Shown in pieces: positions 18,352 to 27,583 of a DNA stretch of 64,000 nucleotides (its first letter is position 1; the number at the start of each line of letters is the position of its first letter). The DNA is from Paenibacillus sp. FSL H8-0537 (GTDB taxonomy: Bacteria > Bacillota > Bacilli > Paenibacillales > Paenibacillaceae), in the NCBI RefSeq assembly GCF_038051995.1, contig NZ_CP150290.1, positions 3,090,001 through 3,154,000 of the forward strand. The letters are read 5' to 3'. The position numbers and the translations under genes are program-made. The notes below the pieces were generated by a model that saw nothing but the letters and a program-made list of their open reading frames with translations, ran no database searches and was not told the origin of the DNA.

Positions 18352-19391
18352 ATGGGCAAGGCAGCGGTTCTGGGAGCGGAGCCCGGGATTCAGCGTTCAG
18401 CGGCGCTTTAGCCAAGCTTTTTCCCGATACGTCCTTGCTGAATCGATTAGAGCGCATGAAAGTGGCTGCGGGCAGCCGAGTAAAGGGCACGATGGCTGGC
18501 AAGCGCCGCTCCAGCACGCTCGGCGGCTCGCAGGAGTTTGCAGACTATCGCCCTTATGCGCCCGGCGACGACATTCGTCGTCTGGATTGGAATGTATATG
18601 GGCGAACGGGCAGAGCATATATGCGGCAATATTGGGATGAGCAGGAGCTTACATTGCATGTGTACGTTGATATATCCCCTTCGATGAATTTTGGCGGCGA
18701 ACAGGCCAATAAGCTGCGCTGCGCCTTGCAGCTCGCAGCTTGCGGCGGATACGCTGCACTGTCAGGCGAGGACCGCATTGCGGTAAAGCTGTTTGGCGGC
18801 CCAGCTCCGGCAGAGCTTCCAGCACTTCGCGGAAGGGGCTCCGCTGCGCGATTGTTTCATTTTTTGGCAGCGGCACTAGAGCAGGCAGCGGAGCAGCCGT
18901 CTTTTCACCCAGACGATGGGCTTAAGTCTTCTGCGATGGGTGAAGGGACAGCAGCTATGCAGCAGCAGGCGGCAGCTTTGACCATGCGGGAAGCTATTGC
19001 GCAGGCTGGGCAGCTCCCGCATCGCACGGGCGTTACTTGGATTGTGTCCGATGCGATGTATGAAGCGGGCATTGAGAATACGCTGCTCAGCCTGCTTGCT
19101 GCTCGGCAACAGGTCGTTTTTCTCCATTTATTGAGCCCTGAAGAGCTAAATCCGTCTTTGACAGGCGAGCTGAATTTGCTTGACAGTGAACTCGGAACGG
19201 GCAAAGAGGTTGCTTTAGGCAGTCGTTTGCTGGAACAATATCGCGATACGGTGAACAAATATTGTAATGAGCTCAAGCAGCTTTGCGCCGAGCGCGGAGC
19301 CCTTTATTTTTTTATTGACACGAGCAAGCCAATGGAACAAACGATTCAGCATACGCTGCTTCGCGCTGGTGTGCTGCACAGCCATAGTTAA
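18348..19391 (+). CDS. DUF58 protein with VWA-like fold
   Basis: 347 residues. It contains the DUF58 signature (YRPYAPGDDIRRLDWNVYGR, residues about 65-84) followed by a VWA-like metal site, VDISPSM. It overlaps moxR by 4 bp, the common MoxR-DUF58 arrangement. No membrane helix is visible, so it is presumably cytosolic and may connect the ATPase with the membrane VWA proteins. Function is inferred from context. Confidence 0.92.
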   Translation: MNGQGSGSGSGARDSAFSGALAKLFPDTSLLNRLERMKVAAGSRVKGTMAGKRRSSTLGGSQEFADYRPYAPGDDIRRLDWNVYGRTGRAYMRQYWDEQELTLHVYVDISPSMNFGGEQANKLRCALQLAACGGYAALSGEDRIAVKLFGGPAPAELPALRGRGSAARLFHFLAAALEQAAEQPSFHPDDGLKSSAMGEGTAAMQQQAAALTMREAIAQAGQLPHRTGVTWIVSDAMYEAGIENTLLSLLAARQQVVFLHLLSPEELNPSLTGELNLLDSELGTGKEVALGSRLLEQYRDTVNKYCNELKQLCAERGALYFFIDTSKPMEQTIQHTLLRAGVLHSHS

Positions 19392-19451
19392 AATTGAACT
19401 GGAACTAATAATGAGGAGCAACTTAGAACTCAGGTGAAAGGAGGAGGGAAA

Positions 19452-21437
19452 ATGCAGCTGCTATCGCCGCTATCTGCATTATTCGGCTTGGCGCTTCCAG
19501 CTATTGTTTTAATGTATTTATTCAAGCGCACGTATATGGATACCGAAATTGCGAGTCATATGCTGTGGAATCGCATGCTGCGCGAGCAGGAGGCGAATCG
19601 TCCGTGGCAAAAGCTTCGTACACGGCCGCTTATGCTATTGCAGCTTCTCGCAGCTGCTATATTAGTGCTTGCGCTCATGCAGCCGTATCTCACGACAGAT
19701 AGCCGCAGCAGCAGTCATACCGTCATCGTACTTGACCGCTCGGCAAGCATGACGGCGGTTATGCCTGGCGGAAGCTCGCAAGTCAGCCTGCTGTCCGCCG
19801 CTGTACAGCAGGCGGAGCTATGGCTGAACGAGCAGCCGAAAGGGGAGCTTATCACTTTGCTTGTAACGGGCGAGCAGCCCCGCATTATTTTGTCCAAGGA
19901 AACGGACCATGAGCTCGCGGTGCAGCAGTTGAAAACCATTACGCCAGATTTCGGTACACAGGACAACGTAGCAGCTTTATCGCTAGCCGACTCGCTGCTT
20001 GCGAATGAACAAGGCGGTCAGATATTGCTGCTCTCCGATGGCAGGTGGCAGGACGCAGACTCCGTTAACCTGCTGACCCTTCATGCGAAGCTTGAGCAAT
20101 TCAAGCTTTCTGCCCCGCAAGCTGGCAGTAATAATAGCGCTATTTTGTATTTTGGCATTCATGCAGCAGTTGGGGAAGACGGCAAACGTGCAGGCATAGT
20201 GACCCTGCGAAATGACAGCCTTGCATCTAAGCAGCTTGAGCTTGCCGTATATGCGGACAAGGAATCAGAGCCAGCAGTGAAGAGGTCGGTCAAGCTTGAG
20301 GCTGGGGGCTGGACGAGCGTAGATATTAACGGTCTGCCGGAAGAAGCTAGCTATTATACCGCCAAAATCAGCGGAGCGACCGATGATTATGCCGCTGACA
20401 ATATCGCCTACCAGTTTCCGATCGTGTCTAAAGCGCAGCAGGTGCTTTTAGCTACATCAGGCAACTTGTTTTTGGAAAAAGCGCTCCAGCTCGCCGGCGT
20501 AAAAACGATAAAGGTTGATCCTGCGCAGTATGTTCCTTCTGATGAACATGTTAAGGACATCGACTGGGTCATTATGGATGGCGACACAGCAAAGCTTCGA
20601 ACGGACAAAAGCTGGCAGAAGTTGTTTTCCTCCAAGCCTGTCTGGTATATCGACCATCCGGAAGCGACCGAGGAAGAGACGGCTTCGCCTGCGAATAGCA
20701 GGGTGGCGCTGACCGAGCATCCCGTTACCGCCTATCTTTCATTTGAAGATACCCATATCGGACGGATGGTGAAGGCGAAGGATGCCGGGAGTTGGGGAGA
20801 AGCGATTGTTACATATGGCGGCTTGCCAGCCATTTATGCTGGCTCGATGCAAGGAAGGCCGCAGCTGCGCTTTACCTTTGACATGCAAAGCAGCGATTTG
20901 CCGCTGCGGCCGGAGTTTCCCGTGTTAATCGTGCAGGCTGCGGATTGGATGAGCGGAGGGAGTCAGGCACAGCTTGGGACGGCGGATGCCGGAAGTACGC
21001 TCCAGCTTGCTTTTTTAAATGAGACAGTTAGTGCCAAGTGGGAAATGATCGAAGCCCTAGGCGGTTATAGCGAAAAATCACTGCCCGACAGCAAGCTGGC
21101 TGCCGCGCTTGCAGCGCAAGAGCCAGCAGTCGCCCCGGCGGTTCCGGGTTTGTACCGTTTAATCGAGCAAGATGCAGAAGCGGAAACGATCGGTCAGAGG
21201 ATGCTTGCTGTAACAGCGGCTCCCTCCGAAAGCGCATCGATGTCCGCAGCTTCCGAAATCAAGCCGCTTGCCGCTGGTTCAACTGAGACAAGTCAAAAGT
21301 TGGCTGATGCGGGGTTGGCTTTGGGAAGTGTGGAGACGGCAAATGCTGCAAACGCTTTTGCCGTATGGCTCGCGCTTGCACTGCTTTTGCTGATGCTGGT
21401 GGAATGGGAGGTGTATAGGCGTGGGAATGCAGGCTAA
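19452..21437 (+). CDS. BatA-type VWA membrane protein
   Basis: 661 residues. N-terminal BatA-like part with two helices (LSALFGLALPAIVLMYLF and MLLQLLAAAILVLALM) around a cytoplasmic loop, then a VWA domain with metal site LDRSASM near residue 97, a long extracytoplasmic region, and a C-terminal helix (FAVWLALALLLLMLVEW). I choose ATG 19452 after GGAGGAGGG rather than the GTG at 19434, which lies just upstream of that ribosome site. It overlaps the next gene by 17 bp. Confidence 0.88.
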   Translation: MQLLSPLSALFGLALPAIVLMYLFKRTYMDTEIASHMLWNRMLREQEANRPWQKLRTRPLMLLQLLAAAILVLALMQPYLTTDSRSSSHTVIVLDRSASMTAVMPGGSSQVSLLSAAVQQAELWLNEQPKGELITLLVTGEQPRIILSKETDHELAVQQLKTITPDFGTQDNVAALSLADSLLANEQGGQILLLSDGRWQDADSVNLLTLHAKLEQFKLSAPQAGSNNSAILYFGIHAAVGEDGKRAGIVTLRNDSLASKQLELAVYADKESEPAVKRSVKLEAGGWTSVDINGLPEEASYYTAKISGATDDYAADNIAYQFPIVSKAQQVLLATSGNLFLEKALQLAGVKTIKVDPAQYVPSDEHVKDIDWVIMDGDTAKLRTDKSWQKLFSSKPVWYIDHPEATEEETASPANSRVALTEHPVTAYLSFEDTHIGRMVKAKDAGSWGEAIVTYGGLPAIYAGSMQGRPQLRFTFDMQSSDLPLRPEFPVLIVQAADWMSGGSQAQLGTADAGSTLQLAFLNETVSAKWEMIEALGGYSEKSLPDSKLAAALAAQEPAVAPAVPGLYRLIEQDAEAETIGQRMLAVTAAPSESASMSAASEIKPLAAGSTETSQKLADAGLALGSVETANAANAFAVWLALALLLLMLVEWEVYRRGNAG

Positions 21438-24400
21438 TTCGCCTTGGGCGCTCCTTCTTCTCATTCCGTGGGCAGTGGCGGTTTGGTGGATGATTCGAGG
21501 TACGCTGCGACTGCAAGGCACTCGTAAAAAGATAGCCATAACGCTGCGTGCATTTATTCTGCTGCTCGTCATTGCGATTGCTGCAGGTGTGCAGCCATAC
21601 TTGCGTATCGAGCAGCGTAACGTTATTTTTGTAGCAGATCGTTCCGCATCCGTCAATGCCGATGCCGCTTTAGGTGAGTGGATTGCCAAAGCCTCGGCGG
21701 CGAAAGACGAAGCCGACCAGAGCGGAATTGTGTCCATTGGACTAGATGCCGCCATCGATAAAGTGCTCTCGCCTGATCAGCTTCCGAGTGCGGAACGATA
21801 TACGTTTCGATCAGGCGTGAATGAAAACTTCACGGATCTGTCTCAGGCGCTGCGCCTTGCGTCAGGCATGCTGCATGAAGCCGGGGGCGGCAAAATCGTG
21901 CTGCTCTCCGATGGCGCGGAAAATGCCGGAAGCATGCTGCGCCAAGCGGAGCTGCTGGGGCATGCAGGCATTGAGGTGGATGTCGTTCCGTTAGCTGCCC
22001 CGCAGCGTGTGGACGCCTCGCTCGAAGCGATGGACGTTCCGCAAACGCTGCGTCAAGGCGAGAAATTTACGTTTGAATTTACGATTAACAGCACATCATC
22101 AGGTACGGCCAAGCTGAGGCTCTACGAAGACAACCGCGAGCTGTCGACAAGCGAAATCGTGCTGGAGCCGGGCGAAAATCGTTTTGCGCTGCAAAGCGCT
22201 GCGCTGGAACCGGGCTTTCACCGTTTTCGGGCTGAGCTGTATGCAGAAGGGGATGAACGTGAGCAGAACAATACTGCTTATGCGTTCAGCAGAGTCAGCG
22301 GCCCGCCCGCTGTGCTCATTGTGGAAGGTGTGCCGGGCTCATCAGGCAATGTGGAGGCAGCTTTGAAAGCTTCGCTCATTCGTTACGAGACGATACCGCC
22401 TGAGCGGCTGTCTGTACAGCTGGCTTCATATGCCGCCTATGACAGCATTATTTTAAACAATGTTTCAGCAACCCGCATTGCGGCTAAACCGATGGAGTGG
22501 CTTGGCAAGGCGGTCAGCGATTATGGCATTGGCCTAGTCATGGTGGGTGGCGACAACAGCTTTGGCTTGGGAGGCTATTTCCAAACGCCTATAGAGAAGG
22601 CGCTGCCGGTCTATATGGATTTGAAGGGGAAGCGCCAACTGCCCTCGCTCGGCTTGATTTTGGTAATTGACCGTTCCGGCAGTATGGTCGGCGGCAAGCT
22701 GGAGCTGGCGAAAGAAGCGGCAATGCGGACGATCGAGCTGATGCGCCCAGAAGATTCAGTAGGCGTAGTCGCCTTCGACTCGACGCCTTGGTGGATCGTG
22801 GAACCGACCAAGCTGACGGATCGCGAGGAGGTTTTGGATAAAATCCAGAGCATTCAGGCCGATGGGGGCACGGAAATTTTTCCGGCGCTCGATACCGCTT
22901 ATAACAAGCTGCTGGAAATGGATGCACAGCGCAAGCATATTATTTTGCTCACCGATGGGCAATCGGCTTCCAACCCGGGTTATGCTGCGCTGACACAGGG
23001 CATGGTGGACAATAAAATGACGATGTCTACAGTTGCAGTCGGCGACGGTGCGGATCAGGTGATGCTGGAGCAGCTTGCGAAGCAGGCGAAGGGACGGTTT
23101 TATTTTACAAATGATGAAAGCACGCTTCCGGCTATTTTCAGCCGTGAGACGGTGCTAATGTCGCGAACCTATATTGTGGAGCAAAATGCTCCGCCGCTCG
23201 TCGGGCAAGCCGGAAGCTGGTCGTCGATGTGGCAAAATGGCGTGCCGAACTTGCAGGCGTACATCGCAACGACAGCGAAGGAAACGGCAGAGGTCGCGCT
23301 GCTGTCGCCGCAAGGTGATCCGATTTTGGCGCGCTGGGCGTACGGTTCAGGACGAACGGTAGCCTGGACGAGCGACTTGACTGGGAAATGGTCACGAGAC
23401 TGGGTGCAGTGGGGCGCATTGCCGAATGTGCTCGCCGAGTGGATTAAGTGGACGTTTCCCCAGTTTGAGAGCACGCCTTATTCCGCAACAGCTGCGCTTG
23501 ATGGTCGAGAGGCTATGCTGCGCTTGCGCACCGAGGGCAGTGATACAGCTGCTAAGCTGTCGGCTGTAGTCACGGATGAAGCAGGCGAAAGCACGCCGCT
23601 TTCGCCGCTTCCAGCAGCTCCGGGCGAATATGCGGCAAGCCTTCCAATATCGAAGCCGGGCGTGTATTTAATGCAAGTGAATGAACAGAGCGCTGCAGCG
23701 GGCGGAGCAGAAGCGCCCAATACGGGTAGCACGACGACGGGTTTTGTCATCCCCTATTCGCCCGAGTATCGATTGACGGGTGAAAATGGAGCAGAAGCGC
23801 TGCAGCAGCTTGCTGACGCTACAGGCGGACGCTTGCTGTCGCTGGACGCGCCGCAGGAGGCTTACCGCTTCAATCCAGTAGAGTCCAGGCAGCCTTATGA
23901 TTGGACCCGTGAGCTGCTCCTATTAATTTTGTTGCTATGGCTGGTCGACATTTTACTGCGCCGCTTGTCGCTGCCTTGGCAGCGGATCGGGCGGATGCTT
24001 TTGGCGAGACTTGGGCTCGTAGGTGGACGTTTGCAGAGGAATGAGCCAGCCGCCGCTCCGTCAGGTGCGATGAGCAGGCTGCAGCAGCGGAAAAGCCGCA
24101 CCGCTGGCTTTTATGGTGAGCGAGCGGATACAACTGACGTGGCTCCAACTCCAACCTCGCCAGCATCTGGTCAGGTGAAGGGAGCGAGTGGAGCGCTTAA
24201 TGGCATTCAGGGAGCTTCGGCCAATACGTCGCAAACGGCAAGTCGTCCGTCTCGAGCACAGGCTCCGAAGCCAGATGGTCGAGGCCAGGCGGGTAAGCAG
24301 CAGCGAGAAATGCTAGACTCACAGGCTAATGCTTCAGGCAACAGCAGCCAGCCGTCAGCCCCTCCTTCGAACCCAGAGACAAAGCAGGCTGATGGTCAGG

Positions 24401-24447
24401 TAACGGTCAATCGTCTGCTTGCCGCCAAGAAGCGCGGTAAGCGGTAG
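21421..24447 (+). CDS. large membrane protein with two VWA domains
   Basis: 1008 residues, start GTG 21421 (ATG 21427 possible). Two N-terminal helices are followed by a VWA-like region with VADRSAS (near residue 74), a segment resembling a glutamine-amidotransferase-like fold (PPAVLIVEGVPGSSG; MVGGDNSFGLGG), a second canonical VWA domain with IDRSGSM (near residue 418), a beta-rich region, a helix (ELLLLILLLWLVDILL, near residue 835) and a hydrophilic Gln/Ser/Pro-rich cytoplasmic tail. It is the last gene of the operon. Two metal sites in one chain suggest a scaffold for protein contacts; this is inference. Confidence 0.88.
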   Translation: MGMQANSPWALLLLIPWAVAVWWMIRGTLRLQGTRKKIAITLRAFILLLVIAIAAGVQPYLRIEQRNVIFVADRSASVNADAALGEWIAKASAAKDEADQSGIVSIGLDAAIDKVLSPDQLPSAERYTFRSGVNENFTDLSQALRLASGMLHEAGGGKIVLLSDGAENAGSMLRQAELLGHAGIEVDVVPLAAPQRVDASLEAMDVPQTLRQGEKFTFEFTINSTSSGTAKLRLYEDNRELSTSEIVLEPGENRFALQSAALEPGFHRFRAELYAEGDEREQNNTAYAFSRVSGPPAVLIVEGVPGSSGNVEAALKASLIRYETIPPERLSVQLASYAAYDSIILNNVSATRIAAKPMEWLGKAVSDYGIGLVMVGGDNSFGLGGYFQTPIEKALPVYMDLKGKRQLPSLGLILVIDRSGSMVGGKLELAKEAAMRTIELMRPEDSVGVVAFDSTPWWIVEPTKLTDREEVLDKIQSIQADGGTEIFPALDTAYNKLLEMDAQRKHIILLTDGQSASNPGYAALTQGMVDNKMTMSTVAVGDGADQVMLEQLAKQAKGRFYFTNDESTLPAIFSRETVLMSRTYIVEQNAPPLVGQAGSWSSMWQNGVPNLQAYIATTAKETAEVALLSPQGDPILARWAYGSGRTVAWTSDLTGKWSRDWVQWGALPNVLAEWIKWTFPQFESTPYSATAALDGREAMLRLRTEGSDTAAKLSAVVTDEAGESTPLSPLPAAPGEYAASLPISKPGVYLMQVNEQSAAAGGAEAPNTGSTTTGFVIPYSPEYRLTGENGAEALQQLADATGGRLLSLDAPQEAYRFNPVESRQPYDWTRELLLLILLLWLVDILLRRLSLPWQRIGRMLLARLGLVGGRLQRNEPAAAPSGAMSRLQQRKSRTAGFYGERADTTDVAPTPTSPASGQVKGASGALNGIQGASANTSQTASRPSRAQAPKPDGRGQAGKQQREMLDSQANASGNSSQPSAPPSNPETKQADGQVTVNRLLAAKKRGKR

Positions 24448-24561
24448 CATTTTTGAACGGATGCGAGGCTAAAATGTTGGTATTGTTTAGAGGAATGGAC
24501 AACGGCGGCGTCGAAAGTTACAATGCACATAAACGATTTTTTCTGAGGAGCTGACGTAACG

Positions 24562-24870
24562 ATGTATAACGAAATCACGCCGGAGCAAGTTGAAGCGCGT
24601 CTGAATAATAAGGAAAAGTTTCATTTAATCGATGTTCGTGAGCTTGATGAGTGGGTAGAGGGACATATTGCCGAAGCAGCTCATTTGCCATTGTCTGAAA
24701 TTCAGGAGCGTTTGGATGAGCTGCCTAAGGATGAAAATATCATTTTCGTATGCCGCAGCGGCGGACGCAGTGGCAAAGTATGCGACTTCCTCGCGCCACA
24801 GGGCCACTCCGTGACCAATATGACGGGCGGCATGCTCGCATGGCCGGGAGCCATCGTTACTGGAGCGTAG
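24562..24870 (+). CDS. rhodanese-like sulfurtransferase
   Basis: 102-residue single rhodanese domain. The active-site loop CRSGGRSG has the catalytic Cys at residue 64. IDVRELDEWVEGHI and MTGGMLAWPG are the family's conserved segments. Single-domain rhodaneses move sulfane sulfur from persulfides or thiosulfate to acceptors in the cytoplasm. The gene is transcribed alone, with a terminator downstream. Confidence 0.94.
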   Translation: MYNEITPEQVEARLNNKEKFHLIDVRELDEWVEGHIAEAAHLPLSEIQERLDELPKDENIIFVCRSGGRSGKVCDFLAPQGHSVTNMTGGMLAWPGAIVTGA

Positions 24871-24887
24871 CATAAAGCGTTAAAATC

Positions 24888-24941
24888 AAAAGCAGCTTTG
24901 CAACCGGATGTTAGCGGATTGCATGGCTGCTTTTCACTTTT
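24888..24941 (+). terminator. terminator after rhodanese gene
   Basis: AAAAGCAGC (24888-24896) pairs with GCTGCTTTT (24926-24934), with TGCAA/TTGCA inside and a T-rich tail. Confidence 0.85.
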
Positions 24942-25002
24942 TCCGATTCGGAAAAAAGGCATTGATCATGATATAATAAAAATTAAACGGAGCTGATCCT
25001 TC

Positions 25003-25861
25003 ATGAATCTGATAAATCCAAGAAATGATTTTTTGTTCAAACGCATTTTTGGGAGTGAAGAGAATCGCGATGTCCTACTAACCTTTTTAAACCGAACATT
25101 TGATGAGGCTGGCAGGCCCCCCATTGACAGAGATTATTTTGCTCAACCCTTATACAGATAAGGACTCTCCGCGCGACAAGCAATCCATTCTGGACATTCG
25201 AGCCAGGACAACTGAAGGTGAAATTATTAATGTTGAAATGCAGCTTTTTAATAAATATGATACGGAGAAAAGAACGCTTTTCTATTGGAGTAAGCAATAC
25301 TCTGGGCAATTGCAGGAAGGGCAGCCGTATAGCCAACTGAAACGGTGCGTGACTATTAATATTTTGAACTACGCCTTGCTGCCGAATGATTTGTATCATA
25401 ACGTATTTCATCTGCGGGAAGATCGAACCGGAATTTCGCTAATTGACGATATTGAAATTCACTTTCTAGAGCTGCCGAAGCTAGACGAACAAGCCATTTC
25501 CATTGAGGAAGGCGGACTTGTGAACTGGTTGTTATTTCTGAAAGGTGCAGATCAATCCAAATGGGAGGTGTTAACGATGAATGAACCGGTATTAAGAAAG
25601 GCCATGGATACGCTGGAATTTTTGAGTCAGGATTTAGAAGCACGAAGACAATATGAAGACCGTCAGAAGTATCTGCATGATGAGGCGTCGATGTATGAAG
25701 CAGCTAACTCAAGAGGGCGTGCTGAAGGAAAAGCAAGTGGGAAGGCAGAGGCGAAAAAGGAAATTGCCAGAAAGCTTCTTACTCTTGGAGTTGAGCTATC
25801 CGTCATCATCGAAGCATCCGGTCTAACTGAGAAAGAGATCATTGATTTAAAGTCGTTGTAG
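25003..25861 (+). pseudogene. Rpn/PD-(D/E)XK nuclease, frameshifted in C tract
   Basis: A gene for a protein of the Rpn recombination-promoting nuclease/putative transposase family. ATG 25003 follows GGAG and encodes MNLINPRNDFLFKRIFGSEE up to EAGRP. The frame then shifts at a run of six C (25117-25122), after which LTEIILLNPYTD continues with the catalytic-type segment ILDIRARTTEGEIINVEMQ, and a C-terminal Lys/Ala-rich helix follows. Five C residues would restore about 285 residues. The downstream 253-codon frame alone lacks the N-terminal part of the nuclease fold. Either a real slippage mutation or a sequencing error in the homopolymer. Confidence 0.82.
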
Positions 25862-25873
25862 TTAAAAATAGAG

Positions 25874-25910
25874 ACGAGCGGACCCATGGCGGTCGGCTCG
25901 TTTTGTCTTT
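25874..25910 (+). terminator. terminator after Rpn pseudogene
   Basis: ACGAGC-G-GACC (25874-25884) pairs with GGTC-G-GCTCGT (25891-25901), followed by TTTGTCTTT. Confidence 0.78.
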
Positions 25911-25992
25911 AAGGAGTTGTTTTTACAAAAAAATCGTCAATTGACTGTATAAAAAGTACAGACCGCCTTTTATGACGGTCCGAGAGATAAAT

Positions 25993-26295
25993 TTATGAGG
26001 TTACCGTAACATACCAAGTCCAAAGAAGAACTCCGCTGGTACTGTAGCCACGGACTGTTGCGCTACCAGTATTTATTGCGGTTAGCCATCCAGATGATGA
26101 TACTGAAACAACAGATGTTCCTGATGCAACAACATAGTTATTTGCACCAATGAGTAACGTAGAGTTTCCTTTTTTCAAAGTTGTAAAGGTTGTTCCAGCT
26201 GCGGAAACCGTTGTTGGAGCTAATAATGCGAAGCTTGAAAAGGATGCGAGTGCTAAGGTTGTGGCGAGAAAAATTTTCTGAATGGATTTTTTTAT
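25993..26295 (-). CDS. small secreted Ig-like (BIG2) protein, start unclear
   Basis: A minus-strand frame encodes a signal peptide (KKSIQKIFLATTLALASFSS ending in a VSAA cleavage-like site) followed by a BIG2-like domain (VVASGTSVVSVSSSG, INTGSATVRGY, final YVTVTS). About 100 residues in all. No ATG, GTG or TTG lies at the expected place: AAAGAGAGG stands 5 nt before ATAAAAAAATCC, where ATG would be expected. Either an ATA start is used, or the start codon has mutated. An internal ATG (26178) would remove the signal peptide. Function unknown; probably a cell-surface or secreted protein. Confidence 0.5.
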   Translation of the reverse strand: MKKSIQKIFLATTLALASFSSFALLAPTTVSAAGTTFTTLKKGNSTLLIGANNYVVASGTSVVSVSSSGWLTAINTGSATVRGYSTSGVLLWTWYVTVTS

Positions 26296-26563
26296 TTGAA
26301 CCTCTCTTTTAATTAATTTACTTAAATGGTAATAATGAGTAAATTCAAGTTAATCATACATTATGATTTTCTGCTTGCATAGAGGTGTATATTGTCGAAC
26401 TAAGACTATTAATTACGAGCACGTTTGTTTCTGTTTAGTTGAGTGCGACTCTGTTTAAAGAGGCTATATTAGGCGGCAGTAAACACATGCCCACAAATAG
26501 CGCAACAAAGCTTGATTGGCGAGTTCGACTCGGATATGACGTGAAGATTACTTTTCCATCGTC

Positions 26564-27123
26564 GTTTCAATCCACGCACTCACATAGAGTGCGACGAACA
26601 CATTTTGCAGATACACTCCCAAAAAGTTGTTTCAATCCACGCACTCACACAGAGTGCGACTACAACGTACCGTAAACTGGCACTGTATATCAAGTTTCAA
26701 TCCACGCACTCACACAGAGTGCGACACCAGCGGAAGAAAAACGCTGTTTGGTTGTCCAAGGTTTCAATCCACGCACTCACACAGAGTGCGACAATGAAGT
26801 ATTTCATCTATGCAACAGATAATGAGTTTCAATCCACGCACTCACACAGAGTGCGACATCCTGCCACTCGCCGCTGCAGGAATACGGTCGATGTTTCAAT
26901 CCACGCACTCACACAGAGTGCGACGCGGAAACAGGCTTTACCGTAATTCGTGGAGTGAGGTTTCAATCCACGCACTCACACAGAGTGCGACACGTGATAA
27001 CGAGTTGTGGTTGAGCGAGCAGCAGTTTCAATCCACGGACTCACACAGAGTGCGACAAGATATGCTCCTTTATGAGCAGGACACGGGTAAAGTTTCAATC
27101 CACGCACTCACACAGAGTGCGAA
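26564..27123 (-). CRISPR. CRISPR array, type I-C-like repeat, 9 repeats
   Basis: Nine 32-bp repeats begin at 26564, 26629, 26694, 26761, 26826, 26893, 26960, 27025 and 27092, separated by eight unique spacers of 33 or 35 bp. On the plus strand the repeat begins GTTTCAATCCACGCACTC and ends GAGTGCGAC; CGCACTC and GAGTGCG form its stem. Read on the minus strand it ends in ATTGAAAC, the usual 5' handle, so transcription should run leftward from an AT-rich leader at the right. Variants: T for C in the first repeat (26564), G for C inside the stem at 27025, and a changed last base at 27123. No cas gene is visible anywhere in the window. Frames translated through the array are artefacts. Confidence 0.97.
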
Positions 27124-27303
27124 GCGGAAAATTACATAATTTATTCCATAATCGCATTAATGCTGTATTTTTTCAACAATATCAATGAAAGAAAAATCAA
27201 CCGAGATATTGACTTTTACCGAAATATCAAATTTTCGTCATGATTCGACAAAATCTGAGGTGCGAGTGACCTAGGGATTTTATGTGAGCTTCACATTCGC
27301 ACC
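27124..27303 (-). promoter_or_regulatory. CRISPR leader
   Basis: AT-rich sequence bordering the array on the side predicted to be upstream. At its far end is an inverted repeat, GGTGCGA (27259-27265) and TCGCACC (27297-27303). This resembles the GTGCGAA-containing motif that I associate with the cas2-array junction of type I-C loci. The rest of the interval up to copA (27304-27583) shows no gene. Confidence 0.65.
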
Positions 27304-27583
27304 AAAAAAACGACCGTGAAGTATTAGGTCTATCGAAATAAAATGCATATGTAAAACGTTTTTAAACAGGTTCTACCTTTACTCGAAATAAGAGCTGCCT
27401 TCAAAGGGTGGCAACGTCTGCTCACACTTGTTTATGCTTGATCTATATTGCCCACTCAGCCTGTACACATGTTGGCCCCATGCCGTACATATGATGATAG
27501 TAAGTCTTTAAATCATTAAGATCATTTTGAATTGATCTACTATATTGCGGCAGTTGGTGTAATAGAAGGGCGAAAGGGCGGAT

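Noticed and set aside
11299..24447. MoxR/VWA operon as an anti-phage system.
   Set aside because: No nuclease, protease or other effector is encoded, and the membrane topology of the VWA proteins fits an envelope role better.
26437..26529. GAGTGCGAC and GAGTTCGAC left of the array, possibly degenerate CRISPR repeats.
   Set aside because: Only about nine bases match and the rest of the 32-bp repeat is absent.
26605..27139. Two overlapping plus-strand frames with repeated FQSTHSHRVR-type text.
   Set aside because: They are translations of the CRISPR repeats; the 33/35-bp spacers are unrelated and no ribosome site exists.
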